Part shown: piece after piece, positions 13,850 through 19,063 of the stretch
Layout of the letters: each line of letters starts with the position of its first letter
How positions within the stretch are numbered: position 1 is the first letter of the stretch
NCBI GenBank assembly: GCA_036265935.1
Contig: DATAOB010000120.1
Coordinates: 1-19,063, forward strand
Reading direction: 5' to 3'
Length of the DNA stretch: 19,063 nucleotides
DNA from: JAFASC01 sp036265935
GTDB lineage: Bacteria; Pseudomonadota; Alphaproteobacteria; Rhizobiales; Beijerinckiaceae
Program-made: the position numbers and the translations under genes
Notes under the pieces: generated by a model
What the model was told of the DNA's origin: nothing
Seen by the model: the letters and a program-made list of their open reading frames with translations, nothing else
Database searches by the model: none

Positions 13850-14221
13850 TCACTTGGCCTGCGGCGTGCAGACAACGGAATCGTTGAGCACATAGCAGAT
13901 CGACATCGTGCCGGTGCGAAGGTCCACCCGGAACACGCCGCCTTCGCGCTCGTGACGGGATGCGATGAGGCCATACTCGCTCGGCTGCTGGGCGGTCGCG
14001 CCTTCCCCCGGGGGATAACACAAAGTGACGCCGACCGAGCTCTCTTTGAGCCCGTATTGGCAAGCGCCGATTTCGCCGGTTGCGCGATCGAGGCGGTAGA
14101 CGCGGTTGAGATCGGTCTCGGGCGCTGCGAGGAATTCGTAATTGGCGGCAAGTACAGTACCGGGCAGCGCCGTCAGGCTCGCCAAAGCCAGCGAGCGAAG
14201 CAAAGCGGCAGACGGAAGCAT
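13850..14221 (-). CDS. Conserved small secreted protein of unknown function
   Basis: 123 aa with a signal peptide of about 25 residues (ALASLTALPGTVLA then ANYEF). The mature part has two similar strand-rich units: NRVYRLDRATGEIGACQYGL (39-58) and GVFRVDLRTGTMSICYVLND (95-114), each ending in an aromatic-flanked Cys, plus Cys68 (TLCYPPGEG) and a C-terminal VCTPQAK. The repeated R-x-D-x-x-T-G-x-x-x-x-C pattern suggests two copies of a beta-hairpin motif held by disulfides, as in short beta-propeller-like fragments. I recall closely similar proteins beside gph or rpiA in other Hyphomicrobiales, so it is a conserved family, function unknown. It diverges from gph across 81 bp. Confidence 0.85.
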   Translation of the reverse strand: MLPSAALLRSLALASLTALPGTVLAANYEFLAAPETDLNRVYRLDRATGEIGACQYGLKESSVGVTLCYPPGEGATAQQPSEYGLIASRHEREGGVFRVDLRTGTMSICYVLNDSVVCTPQAK

Positions 14222-14302
14222 ACGAAGCTCCAGCGAATCGGGCTTCGATCAGTTTACACGCTGCCGCTTGTCTGCCGCATCCGGGGTGCATAGTCCCGCA
14301 CA

Positions 14303-14986
14303 ATGAATTCCCCGCCCCCGCTTCTCGTCTTCGATCTCGACGGCACGCTGGTCGACACCGCGGGCGATCTCGTCGGCACGCTGAATTATATCCTCACCAA
14401 GGAGCGGATCCCGCCACTGCCGCTCGAGACGGCGCGGCCCATGCTCGGTGCCGGCGCGCGCGCCCTGATCGAATGCGGGCTCTCGGCTGCCGGGCGCAGC
14501 GTCTCGCCGGCGCGGCTCGAGGAAATGTTCCTCGCGTTTCTTGCCCGTTACGAGGCGCATATTGCCGACGAGAGCCGCGCCTTTCCCGGCGCCGAAGCCG
14601 CGCTCGACCGGTTCGAGGCGGCGGGATGGGCCTTCGCCGTCTGCACCAACAAGTTCGAGCATCCCTCGGTCCGGCTGCTGACAGAGCTCGGCCTCGCCGC
14701 GCGCTTCCGCGCGATTTGCGGTCAGAACACGTTCCCGTTCTGCAAACCCGACCCCCGCGCCCTGATTGCCACGATCGACCGCGCCGGCGGCGATCCGCAG
14801 CACGCGATCATGGTCGGCGATTCGAAGATCGATATTGTCACGGCGCAGGCAGCGCCCGTGCCGGTGATCGCGGTCGATTTCGGCTACACCGACCGGCACG
14901 TCTCGGAATTTGCGCCGGATCGCGTCATCTCGCATTTCGACGAGCTGTGGGACGCAGTGCAGTCGCTGGCGGTTGTCGCCGCCTGA
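14303..14986 (+). CDS. gph: Phosphoglycolate phosphatase (HAD superfamily)
   Basis: 227 aa. HAD motif I is FDLDGTLVD with nucleophile Asp11 and acid/base Asp13; motif II is in FAVCTNK; motif III Lys is in FCKPDPRAL; motif IV is MVGDSKIDI. A helical cap (about 20-85) of the Gph type lies between motifs I and II (ETARPMLGAGARALIECGL). It hydrolyses 2-phosphoglycolate, from DNA repair or RuBisCO oxygenation, to glycolate; cytoplasmic. A pyrophosphatase or another HAD of the same subgroup cannot be excluded by motif alone, but the neighbourhood (rpiA, gor) matches the usual gph site. No Shine-Dalgarno is evident before the ATG at 14303. It is followed 47 bp later by tRNA-Val. Confidence 0.9.
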   Translation: MNSPPPLLVFDLDGTLVDTAGDLVGTLNYILTKERIPPLPLETARPMLGAGARALIECGLSAAGRSVSPARLEEMFLAFLARYEAHIADESRAFPGAEAALDRFEAAGWAFAVCTNKFEHPSVRLLTELGLAARFRAICGQNTFPFCKPDPRALIATIDRAGGDPQHAIMVGDSKIDIVTAQAAPVPVIAVDFGYTDRHVSEFAPDRVISHFDELWDAVQSLAVVAA

Positions 14987-15033
14987 GCACGCCTTGACGC
15001 GGCGGCGGCGGACCTCCTAAACCCAAGCCAACC

Positions 15034-15108
<75 letters not shown>

Positions 15109-15250
15109 GGAATACGCTTTCAATGGATTGCCGGCGCCCATCGCGCTGGCCGCCAGCCCGTCCCTTGAGCGATTCACCCTCCGGCTAAGCTCGGGCGAAC
15201 AAAGCGCTGCCTTTGCGCGTTAACGCTGACATTGCCGAGGAGGGCGTCTC

Positions 15251-15754
15251 GTGGCCCGAAAAGCTTTCACTTTGCTCGCCTGCTGTTTTGCTCTCGCCGG
15301 AGCGCCTTTGGCGCACGCGCGCCCATTCGGGGTCCTTTACTCCTGGCGGGAAGCGCCGGATTTCTCGGCGCACGGTTTGGCGACCAATCCCGACATCGCG
15401 CAATGGCTGATGACTCTGCCGCAGCCGGGCAATTGGCGCGAGCCCGGTGCGGACCAGGCGATGAGATCCGAACTCTTCGACGACAAGCCTCTTGCGGGCG
15501 AGGCTCATCACTTCTCCCCTGCGCGATCATCTTCGGAGCAAGTTGCCGATGCCAGCGTTGCGAGGCAGCTATTCGACGCCGAACCGATGGGAAGCGCGCC
15601 ATACCGGTTCACAAACCCGCTGGCGCAATCAACGGCGGTTGCGGCGAATACCGAGCGCGGCGGCGCGAGCATCGAAGGCCGCAGTGCTTCGGACGTCGCT
15701 AATTCCGCGACCCCTCGCGTTGCCTCAGAGACCTGCACGTGCCTGCATAAGTAA
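15251..15754 (+). CDS. Secreted protein of unknown function with internal repeat
   Basis: 167 aa from a GTG at 15251 preceded by gaggagg 7-8 bases upstream. Signal peptide of about 24 residues (LLACCFALAGAPLAHA then RPFG). The mature protein is hydrophilic and probably largely disordered. Two stretches 32 residues apart align: LFDDKPLAGEAHHFSP (75-90) and LFDAEPMGSAPYRFTNP (107-123), sharing L-F-D-x-x-P and a His/Tyr-x-Phe-Ser/Thr ending; they may be binding motifs. The C-terminus is ETCTCLHK with two close Cys. I do not recognise the family. It converges with a 13-bp gap on the DUF2161 gene. The ribosome binding site and signal peptide together argue that it is real. Confidence 0.72.
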   Translation: MARKAFTLLACCFALAGAPLAHARPFGVLYSWREAPDFSAHGLATNPDIAQWLMTLPQPGNWREPGADQAMRSELFDDKPLAGEAHHFSPARSSSEQVADASVARQLFDAEPMGSAPYRFTNPLAQSTAVAANTERGGASIEGRSASDVANSATPRVASETCTCLHK

Positions 15755-15767
15755 ACCGGGAGAACCG

Positions 15768-16433
15768 CTAGACCGCGGGCCACCTCTCGAGCGCGCCCCT
15801 GCCCGCCTCCGTCAACGCATAAATCCCGCGCTCCTCGCGCACGAACCAGCCATAGACGTTGCCCTGAAGAATCTTCGGCGCATCGGGCACCGACTGCCGA
15901 AGATCGCGCACGCGCTGCGATCCGCTCGCAAGTGCCGACGCACATGCGAGTGCCTGCTGCCGGTAGGCGGTCATGATCGGTTGGCGCGAACCGCCGCCAG
16001 CTGTGGGATCGCCCTGCCGCTTGCGGTGCTCGTCGACAAGGCGCGAGCGCCTGCGCTGGTCGCGCCGCGGCATCGGCGCGGACGGGCTCACGACGATCTC
16101 GACGCCGCCGCGCGCATGCACGACAAGCAGTCCGAAGCCGAGCCGGCGGCAAAGTTTGTGTACACGCGAATCGTGTTCGCGGCCCCGGCCGTTCGCGGCG
16201 GATCGGACAGCAAGCCAGACCTCGTCGCAAGCACCGGCGCGATCGACGCCTTGCAGCACGAGTTCGAGATTGAATGCGAGCTTCAGCTCGCCGATGATCA
16301 CGATCGGCGGGCAATCCGCACTGAGGGCGACGAGATCGCAGCCGCCGATCTCGCCCTTTACCTGAAAGCCGAGCCGCTCAAGGAAGCGTTTGACCGGCAG
16401 ATAGAGATTGGTCTCCACGCCGGCAGAATGCAT
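15768..16433 (-). CDS. DUF2161 protein, PD-(D/E)XK nuclease-like fold
   Basis: 221 aa. N-terminal half: YLPVKRFLERLGFQVKGEIGG, then Asp33 (GGCDLVAL) and Glu49-x-Lys51 (GELKL), the D...ExK signature of the PD-(D/E)XK phosphodiesterase superfamily; AFNLELVLQGVDR follows. C-terminal half, after a basic segment RRDQRRRSRLVDEHRKR, looks like a winged helix (APKILQGNVYGWFVREERGIYALTEAGR), a likely nucleic-acid-binding part. No substrate is known to me for the family. The start at 16431-16433 gives the usual N-terminus. It follows the TauE-like gene by 18 bp on the same strand, so the two are probably co-transcribed, though no functional link is obvious. Confidence 0.88.
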   Translation of the reverse strand: MHSAGVETNLYLPVKRFLERLGFQVKGEIGGCDLVALSADCPPIVIIGELKLAFNLELVLQGVDRAGACDEVWLAVRSAANGRGREHDSRVHKLCRRLGFGLLVVHARGGVEIVVSPSAPMPRRDQRRRSRLVDEHRKRQGDPTAGGGSRQPIMTAYRQQALACASALASGSQRVRDLRQSVPDAPKILQGNVYGWFVREERGIYALTEAGRGALERWPAV

Positions 16434-16451
16434 GGCGCGGATATGATTCGG

Positions 16452-17204
16452 CTAGCGCGCGTAAGCCCGCACAAAGAACGCCACCGTGATCGCTGCCGCG
16501 CAAATGATCGTCAGCGCGCGAATAACAGGCCCGGGCAGGACGCGGCCCAATCGCGCGCCACCATAGCCGCCGATCACGCCGGCTATCAGCATGATCAAAG
16601 TCTGCGGCCAGTGCACCGCGCCAGCGATGATAAATGTCGCGACCGCCGCGACATTCGCCGCGCTCGCCAGCATGATGCGCGGTGGATTGAGGCTCTTCAC
16701 GTCGGTTTCACCCATCAGCGCCCAAAGCCCCATCATCATCAGCCCGATCGCACCGCCGTAATAGCCGCCATAGATGCCGAGCAGGAATTGGCCGGCGAGC
16801 ATCACGCCCGCCCCGATATGCACGTAGCGGCGGAGAATGAGCCCCGCTTGGCGGCCGAAGGCGAGCGCGACAGTCGCGATCAGCATCAGCCACGGCAGGA
16901 TGAAATCGAAGGCTCGCGACGGCGTCGACAAAAGCAGCACGCTACCGATCAGCCCCCCGACCACGCTCACCGCCAGCAGATGCTCGCGCCGCACGCCGCA
17001 GACCGGGCGCATTCCGTCCCAATAAGCCCAGGCACTGGTGACCTGTCCTGGAAACAGAGCCACCGTGCCCGACGCATTCGCCTCAACCGAGGGCACGCCG
17101 GCGACAATCATCGCCGGCAGCGACACGAAGCTGCCGCCGCCGGCAAGCGCATTCATCGCGCCGGCAACGAATCCGCCGAGCGCGAGGAGGAGGAAATGAT
17201 CCAT
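16452..17204 (-). CDS. TauE/SafE family permease
   Basis: 250 aa, inner membrane, about eight hydrophobic segments in two related halves. First-half motif GGFVAGAMNALAGGGSFVSLP (10-30) with AMIVAGVPSVEANASGTVALFPG is diagnostic for the family; the second half has GIYGGYYGGAIGLMMMGLWALMG and IAGVIGGYGGARLGRVL. Members export or take up sulfite, sulfoacetate and other organic or C2 anions; the substrate cannot be read from sequence. The ATG at 17202-17204 fits the family start. It diverges from the SDR gene across 55 bp and is likely co-transcribed with the DUF2161 gene downstream. Confidence 0.93.
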   Translation of the reverse strand: MDHFLLLALGGFVAGAMNALAGGGSFVSLPAMIVAGVPSVEANASGTVALFPGQVTSAWAYWDGMRPVCGVRREHLLAVSVVGGLIGSVLLLSTPSRAFDFILPWLMLIATVALAFGRQAGLILRRYVHIGAGVMLAGQFLLGIYGGYYGGAIGLMMMGLWALMGETDVKSLNPPRIMLASAANVAAVATFIIAGAVHWPQTLIMLIAGVIGGYGGARLGRVLPGPVIRALTIICAAAITVAFFVRAYAR

Positions 17205-17259
17205 CGGGCAGGCTCTATTCGATTAGAGTTCGCCGACTCAAGCGCTCAGGAGCACATCG

Positions 17260-18036
17260 ATGGATCTCGGCCTCTTGGGGAAAAACGCCCTCGTCACCGG
17301 CGGCAGCAAAGGAATCGGCCTCGCCTGCGCCGAGCTGCTGGCCCGGGAAGGTTGCCGCGTCGGCATCACCTCGCGCATGCAAGCCAATCTCGATGCGGCG
17401 AGAGAACGGATCGATGGATGCTTCGCACACGCGGCCGACCTCACCTCTCCCGAGGAAGCAACACGCATGATCGCGACAATGGAGCGCGAGCTCGGTCCGA
17501 TCGACATTTTGGTCAATTCCGCCGGAGCGGCGAAGCGCACGCCGCCCGACGATCTCGATCCCGCCGCTTGGCGCGCCGCAATGGATGCAAAATTCTTCAC
17601 CTATATCCATGCAATCGACCCGTTGATCAAACGCATGGCGGCGCGAGGACGCGGCATCATCGTCAACGTCATCGGCAATGGTGGCAAGATCGCCTCGCCG
17701 ACTCACATTGCCGGCGGCGCGGCGAATGCCGCCTTGATGCTCGCAACAGCGGGACTTGCAAACGCCTATGCCACTCGCGGCATTCGCGTCGTCGGCATCA
17801 ATCCGGGCCTGACCAACACCGATCGCGTCGCCGAGGGCTTGCGCGCCGAGGCGCGTCTTACCGGCACCTCGCCGGAAGAAGCGCTGAAGCGGGCGCTTGC
17901 GCGCATTCCGCTCGGCCGCATGGCCGAACCGCAAGAAATTGCGCGCGTCGTCTGCTTTCTCGCATCGGCGCAAGCAAGCTACATATCGGGCGCGACGATC
18001 ACCATGGACGGCGTCGCGACACCGACCGTCGTGTAA
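17260..18036 (+). CDS. Divergent short-chain dehydrogenase/reductase-family protein lacking the catalytic triad
   Basis: 258 aa Rossmann-fold protein of classical SDR length. The cofactor motif TGGSKGIG (13-20) and NSAGAAKR (86-93, in place of NNAG) are intact, as is the C-terminal region GRMAEPQEIARVVCFLAS ... GATITMDG. At the active site Ser-Tyr-Lys read, by alignment to the usual S..YxxxK, as Gly139 (VIGNGG), Gly152 and Asn156 (IAGGAANAALM). Such a protein may bind NAD(P) without classical SDR chemistry; I recall other alphaproteobacterial SDRs with AGGAANAAL, so this may be a conserved subgroup rather than damage. ATG at 17260 is preceded by AGGAG seven bases upstream. Divergent from the TauE/SafE gene. 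Confidence 0.85.
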   Translation: MDLGLLGKNALVTGGSKGIGLACAELLAREGCRVGITSRMQANLDAARERIDGCFAHAADLTSPEEATRMIATMERELGPIDILVNSAGAAKRTPPDDLDPAAWRAAMDAKFFTYIHAIDPLIKRMAARGRGIIVNVIGNGGKIASPTHIAGGAANAALMLATAGLANAYATRGIRVVGINPGLTNTDRVAEGLRAEARLTGTSPEEALKRALARIPLGRMAEPQEIARVVCFLASAQASYISGATITMDGVATPTVV

Positions 18037-18083
18037 TCGAGTGCTCAAAAATGCGCGGAGCAAGCTTGGCGCAAGTTCGGCGC

Positions 18084-18120
18084 ATGAGACTCCAAAGTCT
18101 GCTCAGACTGAAGGTCTCAT
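18084..18120. promoter_or_regulatory. Nested inverted repeat downstream of the SDR gene
   Basis: Outer arms ATGAGAC (18084-18090) and GTCTCAT (18114-18120) are perfectly complementary. Inside them AGTCTG (18096-18101) and CAGACT (18104-18109) form a second perfect stem with a two-base loop. A further weak pair, ATGCGC (18051-18056) and GCGCAT (18080-18085), shares bases with the outer arm, so two folds compete. No poly-T follows, so it is not a classical terminator; a factor-independent-like processing hairpin or a protein site are alternatives. Confidence 0.55.
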
Positions 18121-18333
18121 ATGCATTCACCCCGTCGCTCATCTTCTCCGATGGCCGTGATGGGTGAAGCCTTCAGACGATCCTTTCCGCTCGACCACAA
18201 TCTGCCGCCGGCGATGAGTGCCGTGCTCGCCCGATTGGCCGCACTTGAATCGAAGCCGGCGAGTGCCGCGGCGACTTGCGGAAAAGTGCGCGCGGTCGAA
18301 AGCCGACCAACGCGGGAACAGCAGGTGGCCTAG
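18121..18333 (+). CDS. Doubtful small ORF (70 aa)
   Basis: An ATG-initiated frame directly abutting the inverted repeat. The middle part, RRSFPLDHNLPPAMSAVLARL, looks like a short amphipathic helix and is protein-like; the ends are basic and low in information. No Shine-Dalgarno is visible, because the start is immediately behind the outer repeat arm. No family recognised. It may be a chance ORF or the remnant of a small gene; listed because otherwise bases 18121-18403 hold nothing. Confidence 0.22.
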   Translation: MHSPRRSSSPMAVMGEAFRRSFPLDHNLPPAMSAVLARLAALESKPASAAATCGKVRAVESRPTREQQVA

Positions 18334-18403
18334 TCCAACACGGCCATTGCCTTGGCGCCGCCTGCCCGACACAATCGCGGCGCGACAAGCGAGGGCCTTG
18401 GAA

Positions 18404-18724
18404 ATGATCGTCTCGACTACCAATGACGTCTGTGGCTACCGCATCGTGCGGCATCTTGGGCTGGTGCGCGGCATCACGGTGCGGTCGCGCAGCGTGCTCG
18501 GCAATTTCGCCGGCGCGGTGCAGTCGGTGTTCGGCGGCAAGCTGTCGATCTATGTGAACCTCGCCGAGACGGCGCGCCAGGAAGCCTTCGACCACATGTG
18601 CGAGCACGCCGCGCAGGGCGGCGCCAATGCGATCATCGGCATGCGCTATGACGCCAACGAAATCACCGACGGGATCACCGAGGTTCTCGCCTACGGCACC
18701 GCGGTCTCGGTTGAGCCCGCCTGA
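18404..18724 (+). CDS. YbjQ family (DUF74) protein
   Basis: 106 aa, close to the family length. The N-terminal MIVSTTNDVCGYRIVRHLGLVRG matches the family opening (TTxxxxGYxI...GxVxG), and the second half has GGANAIIGMRYDANEI and VLAYGTAVSVEP, matching the conserved GANAVIGxxxD...YGTAV pattern. The fold is a small pentameric alpha-beta domain sometimes annotated as heavy-metal-binding; its true role is unknown. The ATG at 18404 was chosen because the family starts there; the frame extends upstream to 18218 without matching residues. A short GGCCG/CGGCC pair (18725-18729 / 18738-18742) follows the stop but has no T-run. Confidence 0.9.
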   Translation: MIVSTTNDVCGYRIVRHLGLVRGITVRSRSVLGNFAGAVQSVFGGKLSIYVNLAETARQEAFDHMCEHAAQGGANAIIGMRYDANEITDGITEVLAYGTAVSVEPA

Positions 18725-18783
18725 GGCCGCCCTTGTTCGGCCGGAATGCCCAGGCTAAGAAGCTGCGCCGGCGACGGCTCCGC

Positions 18784-18823
18784 AGGAGTGTAGCTCAATT
18801 TGGTTAGAGCACCGGTCTCCAAA
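18784..18823 (+). tRNA. 5' half of tRNA-Trp (CCA); 3' half missing
   Basis: AGGAGTG (acceptor 5' strand), TA, D-arm GCTC...GAGC and the anticodon arm CCGGT-CTCCAAA (anticodon CCA at 18819-18821) match bacterial tRNA-Trp. After 18823 the expected ACCGG, variable loop, T-arm and CACTCCT are absent; instead TTCGG follows, which still pairs with four of five anticodon-stem bases (one G-U), then unrelated sequence. No T-arm or acceptor 3' strand is found in the remaining 240 bases. Either an integration or recombination point in the anticodon loop, a tRNA fragment, or a misjoined sequence. Confidence 0.75.
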
Positions 18824-19063
18824 TTCGGTTGTTGCCGTATCGTTCTGTATTTTCGTATAAGTTCATGTCTCGGGAATACCGCGAGAAAGCGGCCTCTCAG
18901 TCCGAACCGTCCCTTTCCATATCAGCCAGTCCGGTAGCAATCTGGGTAGCAAAATGTTCTGGAGCTGTTCTCGGCAGCCAAGCGGCCTCTATTCTTCCCC
19001 GAATGGGAGAGACTGACGCCTATTGCCCGCCAGGATCGCCGCTGCCTAACGTCGCGCATGATC
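18824..19063. other. Unassigned end region after the broken tRNA-Trp
   Basis: No gene is recognised. A plus-strand frame opens at the ATG at 18865 and stays open to the window end (66 codons, MSREYREKAASQSEP...), without a recognisable family or clear ribosome binding site. A near-direct repeat, ggtagcaatctg then ggtagcaaaatg, lies at about 18933-18956. The stretch looks less GC-rich than the genes before it, which with the interrupted tRNA would fit the edge of an integrated element, but no integrase is seen. Confidence 0.4.

Noticed and set aside
15492..18167. 891-aa plus-strand open frame across several genes
   Set aside because: It runs antisense to the DUF2161 and TauE genes and out of frame with the SDR gene; its His/Arg-rich composition is typical of a high-GC shadow frame.
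18824..19063. Group I intron in tRNA-Trp
   Set aside because: The tRNA 3' half is not found in the remaining sequence and no intron core motif was recognised; still possible only if the exon lies beyond the window.

Overview
The window is GC-rich, tightly packed alphaproteobacterial DNA, most likely from the Hyphomicrobiales (Rhizobiales). The pointers are an HWE-family histidine kinase fused to a CheR domain, a CHASE2 adenylate cyclase paired with a FecR protein, a class II DAHP synthase, the cluster gph / small secreted protein / rpiA-DUF2059-gor, and DUF2161. These are family-level judgements from reading the translations; no search was run.

Left edge (1-973): a broken SGNH/GDSL hydrolase gene. 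It carries three single-base frame changes, each at or near a short G/C run, and a 94-bp inverted copy of its own first bases. This looks like a fold-back artefact or a decayed gene at a sequence end. It is followed on the minus strand by a small secreted protein (993-1286) and a Crp/Fnr-type regulator (1322-2065).

Signalling block (2239-7670, plus strand): a receiver protein that has lost its acidic pocket and carries a 15-bp tandem repeat, a possible 44-aa minus-strand ORF, a CheR-PAS-coiled coil-PAS-HWE kinase fusion that lacks the usual CheB and CheR N-terminal parts, a periplasmic FecR-like protein, and a CHASE2-membrane-adenylate cyclase whose start overlaps the fecR-like stop (TGATG). 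The last two probably form an envelope-sensing cAMP module.

Metabolic block (7844-15108): class II DAHP synthase (minus) diverges from a membrane acyltransferase (plus). The acyltransferase converges on a minus-strand operon rpiA - DUF2059 protein - gor, which joins pentose-phosphate metabolism to NADPH-dependent glutathione reduction. A single-domain response regulator diverges from rpiA and converges on a conserved small secreted protein. Phosphoglycolate phosphatase and an intact tRNA-Val(CAC) follow.

Right part (15251-19063): a secreted protein of unknown function with a degenerate internal repeat, a DUF2161 PD-(D/E)XK-like gene and a TauE/SafE permease (minus strand, probable operon), a divergent SDR protein lacking the catalytic Ser-Tyr-Lys, a complex inverted repeat, and a YbjQ-family protein. 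Last is the 5' half of a tRNA-Trp gene whose similarity stops just after the anticodon; the final 240 bases hold nothing I recognise and may be the edge of an integrated element or a misjoin.

I saw no CRISPR array, insertion sequence or complete mobile element. No single locus is a clearly new system. The most unusual items are the inverted copy at the left edge, the degraded receiver beside the truncated CheR-HWE kinase, the triad-less SDR and the interrupted tRNA-Trp.
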